A stretch of DNA of 64,000 nt from Ficedula albicollis (Eukaryota > Chordata > Aves > Passeriformes > Muscicapidae), in the NCBI RefSeq assembly GCF_000247815.1, contig NC_021678.1, forward strand, positions 30,481,749-30,545,748. The letters are read 5' to 3'. How positions within the stretch are numbered: the stretch's first letter is position 1; every line of letters begins with the position of its first letter. Below are positions 63,101 through 64,000 of this stretch, in pieces. The notes beneath the pieces were generated by a model, which had not been told where the DNA came from, did no database searches, and saw only the letters and a program-made list of their open reading frames with translations. Made by a program: the position numbers and the translations under genes.

Positions 63101-64000
63101 GGTCAGATTTATGGGGTAAATTCATTTAAAAAATCAGGCAAATCCAAGTTTTAAGTATTTTTGGAAAACGTTTCAGGAATTTCTTCTTTCATAAGGAATT
63201 TTCTGGTAAATGATTGGCAAGGTGTTGTATCTCCTTCAAATTTTCGAAAAACCTACTGTGTTTACATCCATTTCTCACCATTGCTGCTGGATTTGTTCAA
63301 GGAGGAGGAAATTTATGAAAGATATAATCATTAATTCTGCAGGGAAAGCATTATGATACCACAGTGGTGTAAACACAGCTTGGGAATTTCCCAGAAGTGA
63401 CTTTTGGTTTTTCTTGGATAAATTCTCAGTGATCTGCTCTCCTTCCACAGGTGAGTTTCCTATGGGCATTCTCATATAAATCTCCTCCTCCTCCATTTAC
63501 ACAGTTCTCGTGTGAGATGACATATATGCAACACAGGTTCTAAAAAAAATCATATCTGATAAAATCCTGTGCACTGTGATTTTAGCAATCTTCACATGAG
63601 CCACTCAGCATATCTGAAAGACAAATGAGAACAAGGGAAAGGACTGTCAAACAGAGAAAGAACAGAACATCAAGCTTCAAAAGAGGGGCTGGCCTTGTGC
63701 ATACGGCCCTGCAGAAGGAGTCAGGCAATCTGGATTCAATTCCCAGCCTTTCCACAAATCTTTGGTGAAAGTAGAATAGTTTTATTTTTTTTTCCCCCTG
63801 ATGCTCTTCGTAAGTTATTCAAAAGCATCTGTGATGTTCCCTGCTTTTCTCTAGCAGGGAAAAGGCAGGAGTATTATCAGCCATGCTAACAAGTCAATTT
63901 GACAGGTCATTGTTGGATGAATAAGCTGCTTTTGATGACAAGTGCACAGCTCACTTATGATTGTGCAGCTCTGGGAGGGTTCACTCATCAGAGCATTTGG
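60182..64000. other. Non-coding stretch to the right edge
   Basis: AT-rich. A short (AC)n run lies at 60559-60574, and an A-rich run at about 61242-61254. At 62237-62269 CTATTGACTTAATGGGGCTT and following bases resemble the palindromic repeat family. The 164-codon frame at 62188-62682 overlaps that repeat and has no known domain, so I do not call it a gene. No RNA gene recognised. Confidence 0.5.

Overview
This looks like a vertebrate nuclear window, most likely from a bird. Three fragments end on their left side in the reverse complement of the CR1 LINE 3' tail (repeats of the ATTCTRTG kind). One of them still encodes the end of the CR1 reverse-transcriptase ORF. No Alu, L1 or other mammalian repeat is visible, and recognisable repeat density is low, as in bird genomes. 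There is no bacterial gene organisation. I recognise no intact protein-coding exon, tRNA or rRNA anywhere. The longest open frames are translations of simple repeats.

Layout. Bases 1-6500 are GC- and CpG-rich with AT-rich islets: CpG-dense blocks at about 1-850, 1250-2050 and 4530-5990, and a homeodomain-site-rich patch at 950-1140. An uninterrupted 1,419-bp GGAA tetranucleotide array (3087-4505) splits this region. A CRE (TGACGTCA) and a consensus TATA box at 800-845 are arranged as a minus-strand core promoter reading off the left edge. The window may therefore hold the 5' end and upstream region of a gene that lies mostly to the left, probably a developmental regulator, but I cannot name it. 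From 6.5 kb to the end the sequence is AT-rich, non-coding and gene-desert-like, with several stretches that look like conserved non-coding elements (judged by eye only).

Distinct items in the desert are: a near-perfect tandem duplication with structure A-T-T'-A-T (8119-9024); a repeated octamer plus inverted-CCAAT module (20472-20667); a two-octamer element (about 29620-29960); CR1 fragments at 19731, 33481 and 52058; and copies of an old palindromic, MITE-like repeat. There is also a decayed hAT-superfamily transposase-derived gene on the minus strand (38837-40068), recognised from colinear relics of the ZBED/GTF2IRD2/FAM200-type protein, including the C-terminal dimerisation region.

The strangest sequence is two pure cytosine runs of 828 bp (31161-31988) and 886 bp (59272-60157). 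Each abuts an A or T homopolymer, and a short locus of similar composition (T29-CTG-C12-T29) lies at 43634-43706. They are either assembly or consensus artefacts or extraordinary homopolymer expansions. Raw reads would decide. I found no convincing undescribed multi-gene system.
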